A stretch of 64,000 nucleotides of DNA from Hydrogenophaga sp. (GCF_026125825.1 NZ_JAHCKK010000014.1:1-64000), one strand, 5' to 3'. Positions 33,996-45,977 are shown, counted from the stretch's first letter. Program-made: numbers and translations. The notes: generated by a model from the sequence alone, not told the origin.

Positions 33996-34016
33996 GGGCG
34001 GCCCCCGGGGCCGCCC
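33996..34016 (+). terminator. GC-rich stem-loop after hisS
   Basis: GGGCGGCC (33996-34003) pairs with GGCCGCCC (34009-34016) around CCCGG. No T tract follows, so it may act as an mRNA end-protecting structure or a weak terminator between hisS and yfgM. Confidence 0.4.
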
Positions 34017-34019
34017 GCC

Positions 34020-34025
34020 TACAAT
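34020..34025 (+). promoter_or_regulatory. Probable -10 box for yfgM-bamB
   Basis: TACAAT directly after the post-hisS hairpin and 46 bases before the yfgM ATG; transcription would start near 34032. Confidence 0.4.
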
Positions 34026-34070
34026 CCTCCGTTGCGCAACCTGCGCACGCATTCCAGACCCGCATCCACC

Positions 34071-34736
34071 ATGGCCAAACACCTCGACCTCGAAGAACAG
34101 GAACAGATCGACCAGATCAAGCACTTCTGGGCCCAGTACGGCAACCTCATCAGCTGGGTGCTGATCGTTGTCTTCGGTTCGTTCGCTGCCTGGAACGGCT
34201 GGAACTACTGGCAACGCACGCAGGGCGTGAAGGCCGCTGCGTTGTATGACGAGGTCGATCGGGCCGTGCTGGCGCGCGACAACGAGCGCCTGGAGCGCGC
34301 CCTGGCCGACATGCAGGCCCAGTTCGGGCGCACCACTTTCGCCAGTCAGGCATCGCTGCTGGCGGGCAAGACCCTCTTTGAAGCAGGGCAGGTCGACAAG
34401 GCCCGAGCCGCGCTGACCTGGGTCGTCGACAAGTCCGGTGACGCGTCGTACCAGGCCGTGGCACGTTTGCGCCTCGCCGCACTCGACGTGGAGGCCAAGG
34501 CTTTCGATCAGGCCCTCAAGACGCTGGAATCGTCCGTGCCCAAGTCATTCGAACCCCTGGTGGCCGATCGCCGAGGCGATGTCTTCATGGCCCAAGGCAA
34601 GGCCGATGAGGCCAAGGCTCAATACCAGAGCGCATGGCGGGCCTTGGGCGCGCGCACCGAATACCGCCGATTGGTCGAGGTGAAGCTTGCCGCCCTGGGC
34701 GTCGACACCGCCAGCCTGTCTTCCACCGGACGTTGA
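34071..34736 (+). CDS. yfgM: YfgM-like TPR membrane protein
   Basis: 221 residues. An acidic cytosolic N-terminus (MAKHLDLEEQEQIDQIKHFW), one membrane helix (about 25-45, LISWVLIVVFGSFAAWNGWN), then periplasmic TPR helices (AALYDEVDRAVLARDNERLE, LLAGKTLFEAGQVDKARAAL, FEPLVADRRGDVFMAQGKAD). In E. coli the homologue interacts with the SecYEG/PpiD translocon as a periplasmic helper. The order hisS-yfgM-bamB-der is the same as in gammaproteobacteria, which supports the call. bamB starts five bases after the stop. Confidence 0.9.
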   Translation: MAKHLDLEEQEQIDQIKHFWAQYGNLISWVLIVVFGSFAAWNGWNYWQRTQGVKAAALYDEVDRAVLARDNERLERALADMQAQFGRTTFASQASLLAGKTLFEAGQVDKARAALTWVVDKSGDASYQAVARLRLAALDVEAKAFDQALKTLESSVPKSFEPLVADRRGDVFMAQGKADEAKAQYQSAWRALGARTEYRRLVEVKLAALGVDTASLSSTGR

Positions 34737-34741
34737 AACCC

Positions 34742-35896
34742 ATGGCCACCTGCAAAACCCGCTCATTCATGGCGCCTTGGCGCCGGTGCCTGCCCGCCAT
34801 CGTGCTGCTCGCTGCGGCCTCGCTGTCGGCGTGTGGCTCGAGTTCAAAGAAGCCGCAGCCGGCCGAGCTGCCTGCTGTGGCTGCCCTCATGGGCACCCAG
34901 CTGGTATGGTCGGCCCAGGTCGGCGAAGGCCACGCTTCGCTCGCGCCGCTCGTGGCGGGTGGGCGCGTCTTCGTCGCAGGCGGCGCGGGCAACGTGGCTG
35001 CGTTGGATGCCGCCACCGGCAAGGACGTCTGGCGCCTGAACCTGGGCACAGCCATCGCAGCCGGGGTGGGTGCCGACGGGCAGACCGCTGCCGTGGTGAC
35101 CCGCAACAACCAGCTGGTCGCGATCGCCGATGGCGCCGAGCGCTGGCGCGTGCGTCTGCCGGCGCGCTCGTTCACGGCACCTCTTGTGGCCGGTGAGCGG
35201 GTGTTCGTGCTGACGGCCGATCGCGTGGTCACGGCATTCGACGGCAAAACCGGCGCGCGGTTGTGGAGCCAGAGCCGTCCCGCAGAGCCGCTGGTGCTGA
35301 GCCAGACGGGCGCGCTGCTGGCGGTGGGCGACACCCTCGTGGTGGGCCTGGCCGGGCGCCTGACGGGCCTGAATCCCGACAACGGCTCGGTGCGCTGGGA
35401 AGCCCCTGTGGCCACGTCCCGAGGCACCAACGAGGTCGAGCGGCTCGTCGACATCGTGGGGCCGGTCAGCCGCATCGGCAACAGCGTGTGCGCACGGGCC
35501 TATTCGGCTGCCGTGGGCTGCGTCGACGCGAGCCGTGGCACCGTGGTATGGACGCGCGCCGCGCAAGGCACGACGGGCGTGCACGGCGATGACCGCCTGG
35601 TTTTTGGCAGCGAGAGCGATGGCCGCTTCCAGGCCTGGCAGCGCGCCACCGGAGAGCCGGCCTGGAACATCGATCGCCTGAAGTACCGTGGGCTGACCGC
35701 GCCGCTGGCCCTCGGCCGTGTGGTGGCCGTGGCTGACAGCCGTGGCCTCGTCCACCTCATCTCGCGCGAGGACGGCAGCGAAATGACCCGCCTGACCACC
35801 GACGGCTCGGCCATCGTGGCCCCACCGGTGCTCGCTGGCGATGCGCTGGTGGTGCAAACACGCAATGGCGGCGTCTTCGCCTGGCGTCCCCAGTAA
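34742..35896 (+). CDS. bamB: Outer membrane protein assembly factor BamB (lipoprotein)
   Basis: 384 residues. Signal with lipobox SLSAC (Cys31) after LPAIVLLAAA. The mature part is an eight-bladed PQQ-like beta-propeller; blade repeats end in patterns such as LDAATGKDVWRLNLG, FDGKTGARLWSQS, LNPDNGSVRWEAPV and WQRATGEPAWNID. BamB supports the BAM complex at the outer membrane, binding BamA POTRA domains. Start chosen at the ATG 34742, five bases after yfgM, which gives the proper signal. der follows after 50 bases. Confidence 0.94.
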   Translation: MATCKTRSFMAPWRRCLPAIVLLAAASLSACGSSSKKPQPAELPAVAALMGTQLVWSAQVGEGHASLAPLVAGGRVFVAGGAGNVAALDAATGKDVWRLNLGTAIAAGVGADGQTAAVVTRNNQLVAIADGAERWRVRLPARSFTAPLVAGERVFVLTADRVVTAFDGKTGARLWSQSRPAEPLVLSQTGALLAVGDTLVVGLAGRLTGLNPDNGSVRWEAPVATSRGTNEVERLVDIVGPVSRIGNSVCARAYSAAVGCVDASRGTVVWTRAAQGTTGVHGDDRLVFGSESDGRFQAWQRATGEPAWNIDRLKYRGLTAPLALGRVVAVADSRGLVHLISREDGSEMTRLTTDGSAIVAPPVLAGDALVVQTRNGGVFAWRPQ

Positions 35897-35946
35897 TGCG
35901 CATCGCGAACACCGTGTTCGTGGTGGCCTGAACGAAAGCTCTCTTC

Positions 35947-37281
35947 GTGAAACCCGTCATCGCCCTGGTGGGCCGGCCCAATGTGGGCAAGTCCACCCTG
36001 TTCAACCGCCTGACGAGTTCACGCGACGCCATCGTGGCAGATTTTGCCGGCCTCACCCGCGACCGCCACTACGGCAACGGGCGCCAGGGTCGGCGCGAGT
36101 ACATCGTCATTGATACGGGTGGCTTCGAGCCAGAGGCCAGTGAGGGCATCTACAAGGAAATGGCCAAGCAGACCCGGCAAGCCGTGGCCGAGTCCGACGT
36201 GGTGATCTTCGTGGTCGATGCGCGTGCCGGCATCAGCGCTCAGGACCATGAGATCGCGGGCTACCTGCGCCGCCTGGGCAAGCCCACGCTGCTGGTGGCC
36301 AACAAGGCCGAGGGCATGACGCAGGGCCTGCAACTGGTGGAGTTCTACGAGCTGGGGCTGGGTGAGGTGATGGCCGTCTCTGGCGCCCACGGGCAGGGCG
36401 TTCGCTCCATGCTGGATGGCGCTCTGGAACTCATCCCCGGCCTGCCGCCCGAGGACGAGGAAGAGCCCGAGGTCGAGACGGGGGTGATCCGGCTCGCGGT
36501 GGCCGGTCGTCCCAATGTCGGCAAGTCCACCCTCATCAATGCTTGGCTCGGCGAAGAACGCCTGGTGGCCTTTGATTTGCCGGGCACCACGCGCGACGCC
36601 ATTTCCGTGCCATTCGAGCGCTCGGGCCAGAAGTTTGAACTGATCGACACGGCCGGCATCCGCCGCAAGGGCAGGGTGTTCGAAGCGATCGAAAAATTCT
36701 CGGTCGTCAAGACCCTGCAGGCCATCGAGAACGCCCATGTGGTTCTGCTGCTGCTGGACGCGACGCAGGGCGTGACCGATCAGGACGCCCATATCGCCGG
36801 CTACATCCTGGAAAGTGGTCGCGCCGTGGTGCTCGCCATCAACAAATGGGATGCGGTGGATGCGTACCAGCGCGAGCAGATCGAGCGCCAGGTCGAGACG
36901 CGGCTGGCTTTCCTCAAATTTGCCTCGCTGCACCTGATTTCCGCCCAGAAGCGCCAGGGCCTGGGCCCGGTGTGGAAGTCGATCACGCAAGCCCACGCTT
37001 CGGCGATGCGCAAGATGTCAACGCCGGTGCTCACCCGGTTGCTGATGGAGGCGGTCGCCTTCCAGGCGCCGACCCGCAGCGGAATGTTCCGGCCCAAGAT
37101 GCGTTACGCCCACCAGGGCGGCATGAACCCACCGGTGATCGTGATCCACGGCAATTCCCTGGAAAACGTGCCGGACGCCTACAAGCGGTTCCTCGAAGGT
37201 CGCTTCCGCAAGGCCTTCGATCTGGTGGGAACGCCGCTGCGCATCGAGTTCAAGACCTCGGCCAATCCCTTCAAGGAGTAG
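35947..37281 (+). CDS. der: Ribosome-associated GTPase Der (EngA)
   Basis: 444 residues with tandem GTPase domains: first P-loop [14 protein letters not shown] near residue 10 with DTGGFEP and NKAEG; second [20 protein letters not shown] with DTAGIRRKG and NKWDAVD; and a C-terminal KH-like domain ending [11 protein letters not shown]. Der acts in assembly of the 50S subunit. The start is a GTG at 35947. hfq follows 83 bases later. Confidence 0.97.
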   Translation: MKPVIALVGRPNVGKSTLFNRLTSSRDAIVADFAGLTRDRHYGNGRQGRREYIVIDTGGFEPEASEGIYKEMAKQTRQAVAESDVVIFVVDARAGISAQDHEIAGYLRRLGKPTLLVANKAEGMTQGLQLVEFYELGLGEVMAVSGAHGQGVRSMLDGALELIPGLPPEDEEEPEVETGVIRLAVAGRPNVGKSTLINAWLGEERLVAFDLPGTTRDAISVPFERSGQKFELIDTAGIRRKGRVFEAIEKFSVVKTLQAIENAHVVLLLLDATQGVTDQDAHIAGYILESGRAVVLAINKWDAVDAYQREQIERQVETRLAFLKFASLHLISAQKRQGLGPVWKSITQAHASAMRKMSTPVLTRLLMEAVAFQAPTRSGMFRPKMRYAHQGGMNPPVIVIHGNSLENVPDAYKRFLEGRFRKAFDLVGTPLRIEFKTSANPFKE

Positions 37282-37364
37282 GAGTTTCGACTCAACTGCA
37301 GTCCGCTGGCAAGGCTGTGGTATTGTCCATTCCTCATTAACTTTCATTGAACACGGAGCATATC

Positions 37365-37616
37365 GTGAGCAATAACAAAGGCCAGCTCTTGCAAGACCCT
37401 TTCCTGAACCAGCTTCGCAGGGAACATGTGCCTGTTTCGATCTATCTGGTCAACGGCATCAAATTGCAGGGTCAGATCGAGTCGTTCGACCAGTACGTCG
37501 TGCTGCTTCGCAACACGGTCACGCAAATGGTTTACAAGCACGCGATCTCCACCATCGTGCCGGGTCGCCCGGTGCAGTTCTCGGCCGTCGGCACGGACGA
37601 GCCGGCAGCCTCCTGA
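37365..37616 (+). CDS. hfq: RNA chaperone Hfq
   Basis: 83 residues from the GTG at 37365, which has GGAG eight bases upstream. A TTG 18 bases earlier would extend it but lacks support. Sm1 and Sm2 motifs are intact: [40 protein letters not shown], and [14 protein letters not shown] with the YKHA signature. The hexamer pairs small RNAs with mRNAs. The C-terminal tail is short ([13 protein letters not shown]), as usual in betaproteobacteria. It is followed by a hairpin and hflX in the conserved hfq-hflX-hflKC order. Confidence 0.98.
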   Translation: MSNNKGQLLQDPFLNQLRREHVPVSIYLVNGIKLQGQIESFDQYVVLLRNTVTQMVYKHAISTIVPGRPVQFSAVGTDEPAAS

Positions 37617-37635
37617 TTCACCACCTGAATCACAC

Positions 37636-37665
37636 CCGGCCCGTGCAGCCGATCTGCCGGGCCGG
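37636..37665 (+). repeat. Stem-loop between hfq and hflX
   Basis: CCGGCCC (37636-37642) and GGGCCGG (37659-37665) with an inner GCAG/CTGC pairing. No T tract. It separates hfq from hflX by structure and may set relative expression or mark an RNA-processing point. Confidence 0.5.
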
Positions 37666-37695
37666 CAACGCCTCGCGCGTTGCTTCCCTACCGAA

Positions 37696-38880
37696 TTGAA
37701 TTCACCTACTTCCCTTTCATCTTCCACGCCCTCCGTCATTCTGGTTGGCGTGGACTTTGGTGTGCCTCATTTCGACGCCGGCCTCGAGGAGCTGGGCCTG
37801 TTGGCCCAGACGGCGGGTTACACCGTGGCCGAGCGGGTCAGCTGCAAGCGCCGCGCACCCGACCCTGCCTTGTTCGTGGGATCGGGCAAGGCCGACGAAA
37901 TCAAGATGCTCGCGCAGTCCACCGGGGCGACCGAGGTGCTGTTTGATCAGGCACTCAGCCCTGCGCAGCAGCGCAATCTGGAGCGGCATCTGGGTCTGCC
38001 GGTCAACGACCGCACCCTGTTGATCCTGGAGATCTTTGCCCAGCGGGCGCGCAGCCACGAGGGCAAACTGCAGGTCGAGCTGGCTCGCCTGCAGTATCTT
38101 TCGACGCGGCTGGTGCGTCGCTGGTCGCACCTGGAGCGGCAAAGCGGGGGCATCGGCATGCGCGGGGGGCCTGGTGAAACGCAGATCGAGCTGGACCGCC
38201 GCATGATCGGCGAGGCCATCAAGCGAACGAAAGAGCGGCTTGAAAAAGTGAAGAAGCAGCGCTCCACCCAGCGCCGCCAGCGTGAGCGCCGCGATACCTT
38301 TTCCATCTCGCTCGTGGGCTACACCAATGCGGGCAAGTCCTCGCTGTTCAACGCCCTTGTGAAGGCGCGGGCCTACGCGGCCGACCAGCTCTTCGCCACG
38401 CTGGACACCACCACCCGCCAGCTCTATCTTGGCGAAGCCGGGCGCTCGGTCTCGCTCTCGGACACCGTGGGGTTCATCCGCGATCTGCCGCACGGGCTGG
38501 TCGATGCCTTCGCCGCCACGCTTCAGGAGGCCGCGGATGCCGACCTGCTGCTGCACGTCGTCGATGCCTCCAACCCGTCCCACCTCGAACAGATCGCCTC
38601 GGTGCTGGGCGTGCTCAAGGACATCGGCGCCGATCGTGTGCCCCAGATCCTGCTGTTCAACAAGCTCGACGCGATGGACCCCGCGAACGTGCCACACGTT
38701 TTAAGCGATGCCATGGAACTGGAAGGCCAGTCGGTCCCTCGAATCTTCGTCAGTGCGCACACTGGTGCGGGGATGCCCGAGTTGCGGGCCCTGCTGGCGG
38801 CGCAGTTGATCGCGCAAAAACCCGGGGCGAACCCCATGCTCCCCGGGGCGCTCCCGGAAATAGGCGAACCGGTGTCCTGA
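37696..38880 (+). CDS. hflX: GTPase HflX
   Basis: 394 residues from a TTG at 37696, the last usable start before the conserved region (SVILVGVDFGVPHFDAGLEE). The N-terminal HflX domain has the GSGKADEIK and ERHLGLPVNDRTLLILEIFA segments, the coiled-coil linker is GGIGMRGGPGETQIELDRR then RTKERLEKVKKQR, and the G domain shows GYTNAGKSSLFNAL, DTVGFIRDLPHGLVDAF and NKLDAMDP. HflX binds ribosomes and splits stalled 70S particles. No clear RBS precedes the TTG, and the N-terminus is Ser/Thr-rich and uncertain. Sits between hfq and hflK. Confidence 0.93.
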   Translation: MNSPTSLSSSTPSVILVGVDFGVPHFDAGLEELGLLAQTAGYTVAERVSCKRRAPDPALFVGSGKADEIKMLAQSTGATEVLFDQALSPAQQRNLERHLGLPVNDRTLLILEIFAQRARSHEGKLQVELARLQYLSTRLVRRWSHLERQSGGIGMRGGPGETQIELDRRMIGEAIKRTKERLEKVKKQRSTQRRQRERRDTFSISLVGYTNAGKSSLFNALVKARAYAADQLFATLDTTTRQLYLGEAGRSVSLSDTVGFIRDLPHGLVDAFAATLQEAADADLLLHVVDASNPSHLEQIASVLGVLKDIGADRVPQILLFNKLDAMDPANVPHVLSDAMELEGQSVPRIFVSAHTGAGMPELRALLAAQLIAQKPGANPMLPGALPEIGEPVS

Positions 38881-38926
38881 TTGGGCACAATGTGATGGTT
38901 TTGAATCGAAAAAGAGTTGCCAACCC

Positions 38927-40324
38927 ATGGATGTGAATCTGCAAACACCCGCCCGCGGCGCTGATCGAGCGACCCGCCCTGACCGCCGTCCTGGTTGGCG
39001 TGGGCTGTGGGGCATGTTCAATCTGAACGACCCCCGCTGGGGCCGGGGCGACGACGAACCGCGCAACGATGCTGGCCAGGAGCCGGGGCGGGACGACGAT
39101 CGCAACCCACAGCGCCAGCCTCCGCGCGGGCAAGGTCCGAACCAGGGTCCGCCGGACCTGGACGAACTCTGGCGCGATTTCAATCGAAAGCTCGGTGGAC
39201 TGCTCGGCAACAAGGGCCGCGGCGGTAACCAGGGCGGCGGCAACGGTTCTGGCGGCAACGGTGGCATGCAGGGCTTCAACCCCAATCCCAAGGCCACCGG
39301 CATCGGCTTTGGGCTCATCGCTGGCGTGGCCGTGCTCATCTGGATGGGCACGGGCTTTTTTATCGTGCAGGAAGGCCAGCAGGCCGTGATCACCCAGTTC
39401 GGCAAGTACCACAGCTCCGTGGGTGCCGGCTTCAACTGGCGCCTGCCGTACCCGATCCAGCGCCACGAGACCGTGTTCGTCACCCAGATCCGCTCGGTGG
39501 ATGTGGGCCGTGACAACGTCGTGCCTGCCACGGGCCTGCGCGAGTCGGCCATGCTCACCGAAGACGAGAACATCGTGGAAATCAAGTTCGCCGTGCAGTA
39601 CCGTCTGAACGACGCACGAGCTTTTCTGTTCGAGAGCCGGGACCCCGACGCGGCCGTCGTGAAGGTCGCCGAGACCGCGGTGCGCGAAGTGGTCGGCAAG
39701 ATGAAGATGGATGCCGCGCTGGCCGAGGAGCGCGATCAGATCGCGCCGCGCGTGCGCACCCTGATGCAGAGCATCCTCGACCGCTACAAGGTCGGCATCG
39801 AGGTGGTCGGTATCAACCTGCAGCAGGGTGGGGTGCGTCCTCCTGAGCAGGTGCAGGCGTCGTTCGACGATGTGCTCAAAGCTGGCCAGGAGCGTGAACG
39901 CGCCAAGAACGAGGCCCAGGCCTACGCCAACGACGTGGTGCCGCGCGCCCGTGGTGCAGCCTCGCGGCTGACCGAAGAGGCAGAAGGCTACCGTGCTCGC
40001 ATCGTGGCCCAGGCCGAGGGTGATTCGCAGCGGTTCCGTGCGGTGTTGACCGAGTACCAGAAGGCGCCTCAGGTGACCCGTGAGCGCATGTACACCGACG
40101 CCATGCAGGAGATCTACAGCAACGTCACCAAGGTGCTCGTGGATTCCAAGTCGGGCTCCAACTTGCTGTATCTCCCGCTGGACAAGATCATGCAGATGAC
40201 AGGGCAACCCGCCGCCACGCCTAGCAGCGCACAGCCCAGCACCCCTGCGCCGAGCACGATCCCGGTGCCCACGAGCCGCAGCACGGACAACACAGCCCGT
40301 TCGCGCGAGCGCGAGAGCCGCTGA
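38927..40324 (+). CDS. hflK: FtsH modulator HflK (SPFH/prohibitin family)
   Basis: 465 residues. A charged, Arg/Asp/Gly-rich cytosolic N-terminus (about 1-120, including GGNQGGGNGSGGNGGMQG) leads to a membrane helix (about 127-147, LIAGVAVLIWMGTGFFIV) and a periplasmic SPFH domain (QEGQQAVITQFGKYHSSVGA, GFNWRLPYPIQRHETVFVTQ), a coiled coil rich in Ala/Glu, and a Pro/Ser/Thr-rich tail. HflK and HflC form a cage around the membrane protease FtsH. Length is above E. coli HflK because of the N-terminal Gly/Asn segment. Followed by hflC after 26 bases. Confidence 0.95.
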   Translation: MDVNLQTPARGADRATRPDRRPGWRGLWGMFNLNDPRWGRGDDEPRNDAGQEPGRDDDRNPQRQPPRGQGPNQGPPDLDELWRDFNRKLGGLLGNKGRGGNQGGGNGSGGNGGMQGFNPNPKATGIGFGLIAGVAVLIWMGTGFFIVQEGQQAVITQFGKYHSSVGAGFNWRLPYPIQRHETVFVTQIRSVDVGRDNVVPATGLRESAMLTEDENIVEIKFAVQYRLNDARAFLFESRDPDAAVVKVAETAVREVVGKMKMDAALAEERDQIAPRVRTLMQSILDRYKVGIEVVGINLQQGGVRPPEQVQASFDDVLKAGQERERAKNEAQAYANDVVPRARGAASRLTEEAEGYRARIVAQAEGDSQRFRAVLTEYQKAPQVTRERMYTDAMQEIYSNVTKVLVDSKSGSNLLYLPLDKIMQMTGQPAATPSSAQPSTPAPSTIPVPTSRSTDNTARSRERESR

Positions 40325-40350
40325 ACGCCGCCAGCGACGAGAGAAGCAAC

Positions 40351-41244
40351 ATGAACAAACTCGGTTTCATCATCACATCTTTCATCGTGGTTCTGGCAAT
40401 CGCCAGCTCCATGCTGTTCGTGGTGGACCAGCGCCAATTCGGCGTGGTCTTCCAATTGGGCCAAATCAAGCAGGTCGTCACCGAACCCGGCCTGAATTTC
40501 AAGCTCCCCCCGCCATTCCAGAACGTCTCCTACATCGACAAGCGCCTGCTCACGCTGGAAAGCACCGACACCGAGCCGACACTCACCGCTGAGAAGCAGC
40601 GCGTGGTGATCGACTGGTATGTGCGCTGGCGCATCAGCGAGCCTCAGGAGTACATCCGCAACGTCGGCGTCAACGAGCGCGCCGGTGCGCTGCAGCTCAA
40701 CCGCGTGGTGCGCAACTCCTTCCAGCAGGAAGTCAACAAGCGCACGGTGAACGAACTGCTGTCGACCCGGCGCGAGCAGCTCATGGCCGACGTCAAGCGC
40801 GAAGTGCTGGCGGCCGTGCGCGGTGCCGACAAGCCCTGGGGCATGGACGTGGTCGACGTGCGCATCACACGCGTCGATTACGCTGAAAGCATCACCGCCT
40901 CGGTCTATCAACGCATGGAAGCCGAGCGCAAGCGCGTGGCCAACGAACTGCGCTCCACCGGCTTTGCCGAGGGCGAAAAAATCCGCGCCGATGCCGACCG
41001 CCAGCGGGAGGTGATCGTCTCCGAGGCTTACCGCGACGCGCAAGCGATCAAAGGTGCAGGCGATGCCAAGGCGGCGGCCTCGTTCTCCGAAGCCTTCGGC
41101 CGCGATCCGGCGTTCGCCCAGTTCTACCGCAGCCTGGAAGCGTACAAGTCAAGCTTCGCCAGCAAGTCCGATGTGCTGGTCGTCGATCCGTCGTCGGACT
41201 TCTTCAAAGGCATGCGCAGCAGCAACGTGGCGCCGGCCCGATGA
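40351..41244 (+). CDS. hflC: FtsH modulator HflC (SPFH/prohibitin family)
   Basis: 297 residues. A membrane anchor at the N-terminus (FIITSFIVVLAIASSMLFVV) is followed by the SPFH domain (FGVVFQLGQIKQVVTEPGLN, FKLPPPFQNVSYIDKRLLTL) and a coiled coil (MEAERKRVANELRSTGFAEG) ending near FFKGMRSS. Partner of HflK in the periplasmic cage that regulates FtsH. RBS GAGAAG precedes ATG. A small membrane protein gene (DUF2065) follows, as in the conserved hflKC-DUF2065-hisZ-purA order. Confidence 0.96.
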   Translation: MNKLGFIITSFIVVLAIASSMLFVVDQRQFGVVFQLGQIKQVVTEPGLNFKLPPPFQNVSYIDKRLLTLESTDTEPTLTAEKQRVVIDWYVRWRISEPQEYIRNVGVNERAGALQLNRVVRNSFQQEVNKRTVNELLSTRREQLMADVKREVLAAVRGADKPWGMDVVDVRITRVDYAESITASVYQRMEAERKRVANELRSTGFAEGEKIRADADRQREVIVSEAYRDAQAIKGAGDAKAAASFSEAFGRDPAFAQFYRSLEAYKSSFASKSDVLVVDPSSDFFKGMRSSNVAPAR

Positions 41245-41276
41245 GCCCTGTGCGCTGAAGGGCCCGGGGTCACGAC

Positions 41277-41462
41277 ATGTCCGACGCGATCTGGCCTGCG
41301 CTGGCCCTGGTGCTGATCTTCGAAGGGGTGCTTCCCCTGGTGGCGCCCAGGCTGTGGCGTCGCGTCTTCACCGACATGCTGAGCCTGCGCGATGGGCAAT
41401 TGCGATTCTTCGGACTGATCTGCCTGGGCAGCGGCGTGCTGCTCTGGTGGTCGCTGTCCTGA
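41277..41462 (+). CDS. DUF2065 family small membrane protein (YjeT-like)
   Basis: 61 residues with two hydrophobic helices (about 5-24, IWPALALVLIFEGVLPLVAP, and about 43-60, RFFGLICLGSGVLLWWSL) joined by a basic loop RLWRRVFTDMLSLRDGQ. Matches the size and pattern of DUF2065 proteins found after hflC in many proteobacteria. Function unknown; conserved linkage to hflKC suggests a membrane accessory of that complex or of hisZ/purA regulation, but nothing in the sequence says which. Confidence 0.9.
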   Translation: MSDAIWPALALVLIFEGVLPLVAPRLWRRVFTDMLSLRDGQLRFFGLICLGSGVLLWWSLS

Positions 41463-41507
41463 CGCCGCGCTTCTTTTCCAGCGCGGCCCCGCGCTGAACA
41501 ATACCCG

Positions 41508-41537
41508 CCGGAGTAGCCTCCGGGGGGCCGGTAGAAT
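41508..41537 (+). promoter_or_regulatory. Hairpin and probable -10 box upstream of hisZ
   Basis: CCGGAG/CTCCGG (41508-41513, 41518-41523) is a small stem-loop, followed by TAGAAT (41532-41537), a good -10. Transcription near 41544 would leave a leader of about 23 bases before the hisZ ATG. Confidence 0.4.
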
Positions 41538-41566
41538 CACGTTTTTAACAGCGCCTGAAAATATCC

Positions 41567-44145
<2,579 letters not shown>

Positions 44146-44154
44146 AACCACCGG

Positions 44155-44170
44155 GGGCCGCGCGCGGCCC
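44155..44170 (+). terminator. Perfect GC palindrome after purA
   Basis: GGGCCGCGCGCGGCCC, a self-complementary 16-mer nine bases after the purA stop, then TTCGT. It may form a strong hairpin but lacks a T tract, so termination is possible rather than certain. It lies just before the phosphoribosyltransferase gene. Confidence 0.45.
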
Positions 44171-44211
44171 TTCGTGCAAAATTCCCCACGACATTCCCAT
44201 CCGGAGCCCGC

Positions 44212-44736
44212 ATGCTGACCGAAGACGGCAAACACCTCTACGTCTCCTACGACGAGTACCACAACCTGATCGAGAAGCTCGCGCTCAAGGTCTACCAGTC
44301 GGGCTGGGAGTTCGACACCATCCTGTGCCTGGCACGGGGTGGCATGCGGCCGGGAGACATCCTCTCCCGCATTTTCGACAAGCCGCTGGCCATCATGTCC
44401 ACCAGTTCCTACCGCGCCGCCGCAGGCACGCAGCAGGGCAATCTGGACATTGCGCGCTACATCACCACGCCCAAGGGCGAGATCGCCGGCAGGGTGCTGC
44501 TGGTGGACGACCTGGCCGACTCGGGCCACACGCTCAAGGCGGTCATCGACCTGCTCAAGAACAACTACAAGCCGATCACCGAAATGCGCAGCGCCGTGAT
44601 CTGGACCAAGCAGCTTTCGACCTTCACGGCCGACTACTCGGTGGAGTTCCTCCCCACGAACCCGTGGATCCATCAGCCCTTCGAAGGCTACGACAGCCTG
44701 CGTCCCGCGCAACTCCTGGAAAAGTGGAAGCTCTGA
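44212..44736 (+). CDS. Hypoxanthine/guanine-type purine phosphoribosyltransferase
   Basis: 174-residue type I phosphoribosyltransferase. The PRPP-binding loop is VLLVDDLADSGHTLKAVIDL, with substrate contacts in CLARGGMRPGDILSRIFDKP and the C-terminal hood (SAVIWTKQLSTFTADYSVEF). It resembles the bacterial xanthine/hypoxanthine/guanine group rather than OPRT or APRT; exact base specificity cannot be read. Follows purA and precedes metC by five bases. The HGPRT-type flexible loop (STSSYRAAAGTQQGN) is normal. Confidence 0.88.
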   Translation: MLTEDGKHLYVSYDEYHNLIEKLALKVYQSGWEFDTILCLARGGMRPGDILSRIFDKPLAIMSTSSYRAAAGTQQGNLDIARYITTPKGEIAGRVLLVDDLADSGHTLKAVIDLLKNNYKPITEMRSAVIWTKQLSTFTADYSVEFLPTNPWIHQPFEGYDSLRPAQLLEKWKL

Positions 44737-44741
44737 CCTGA

Positions 44742-45941
44742 ATGAGTGACGACCTGTCCACCCGCCTGATCCACCATCCCTACAAACCCCCCGAGGGCTT
44801 CGAGGGGGTGGCGCCAGGGGTGTACAAGGCATCCACCGTCTTCTTTCCCACCGTCGAGGCCCTGCGCTCCACCGACTGGAAAGACAAGAGCGGCTACACC
44901 TACGGCCTGCACGGCACGCCGACCACCTTCACCCTGGAAGAGCGCATCGCCACCATCGAAGGCGGCGCGCATTGCGTGCTTGCGCCCAGCGGGCTGGCAG
45001 CGGTGTCGCTGGTGGATATGGCGCTGCTGCGCCAGGGCGATGAGGTGCTGATTCCCGACAACGCCTACGGGCCGGGCAAGTCGTTCGCCGCGGTGGAACT
45101 CGCGGCCTGGGGCATTTCGCACCGCTACTTCGATGCCATGGACCCGGCCGACCTTGCGCGCAAGATCGGTCCGGCCACACGCCTGGTCTGGCTGGAGGCG
45201 CCGGGGTCGGTCACGCTGGAGTTTCCCGACCTGCCCGCCCTGGTGGCCCAGGTGCGCGATGCCAATGCCCGCCGCGGCGGTGGCCACCAGCGTCCCATCG
45301 TCACAGCGCTCGACAACACCTGGGGCGCGGGCATCGCGTTCGCGCCTTTTGATCTGGGCGTTGACATCTCGGTGCAGGCCCTCACCAAGTACCCCAGTGG
45401 CGGTGCGGACGTGCTCATGGGCTCGGTCGTCACGCGCGATCTGGCGCTGCACCGACAGGTGTTGCTCACCCACATGCGCCTGGGCCTGAATATCGGCGTG
45501 AACGACGCCGAGCTGGTGCTGCGCGGCCTCCCCAGCATGGCGCTGCGCTACCACGCCCAGGACGCGAGCACCCGCGAACTCGCCACCTGGATGCAGCATC
45601 AGGCCGGCGTCGTGCAGGTGCTGCATCCGGCGCTGCCAGGTTCGCCCGGCCACGCCACCTGGCAACGCGATGCGAGCGCCGCGGCCTGCCTGTTCAGCGC
45701 GGTGTTCGACGCCTCCATTTCCCAGGCACGCATCGACGCGTTCTGCGACAGCCTGCGCCTGTTCAAGCTGGGCTGGAGCTGGGCCGGCCCGGTCAGCCTG
45801 TGCGCCCCTTACGACATCGGCCCCAGCCGCAGCCAGGGCTGGCCCCATGCCGGCGGTCTGGTACGCTTTGCCGTGGGCCTGGAGTCCGTGCACGACCTTC
45901 GTGCCGACCTGGCTCAGGCTTTGACCGCATTGAAGCCTTGA
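44742..45941 (+). CDS. metC: Cystathionine beta-lyase (Cys/Met metabolism PLP enzyme)
   Basis: 399 residues, gamma-family PLP enzyme. YGLHGTPTTFTLEERIATIE, GSVTLEFPDLPALV, the ALDNTWGAGIAFAPFDLGVD stretch and SVQALTKYPSGGADVLMGSV with the PLP Lys in LTKY. Near the C-terminus SWAGPVSLCAPYDIGPSRSQ takes the place of the usual Arg/Thr loop. This matches the proteobacterial MetC type that cleaves cystathionine to homocysteine, pyruvate and ammonia; a gamma-synthase or gamma-lyase cannot be excluded. It starts five bases after the phosphoribosyltransferase gene. Confidence 0.9.
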   Translation: MSDDLSTRLIHHPYKPPEGFEGVAPGVYKASTVFFPTVEALRSTDWKDKSGYTYGLHGTPTTFTLEERIATIEGGAHCVLAPSGLAAVSLVDMALLRQGDEVLIPDNAYGPGKSFAAVELAAWGISHRYFDAMDPADLARKIGPATRLVWLEAPGSVTLEFPDLPALVAQVRDANARRGGGHQRPIVTALDNTWGAGIAFAPFDLGVDISVQALTKYPSGGADVLMGSVVTRDLALHRQVLLTHMRLGLNIGVNDAELVLRGLPSMALRYHAQDASTRELATWMQHQAGVVQVLHPALPGSPGHATWQRDASAAACLFSAVFDASISQARIDAFCDSLRLFKLGWSWAGPVSLCAPYDIGPSRSQGWPHAGGLVRFAVGLESVHDLRADLAQALTALKP

Positions 45942-45977
45942 GACCCTTATCCTTTTCCACTGACCTGAAAGACTGAC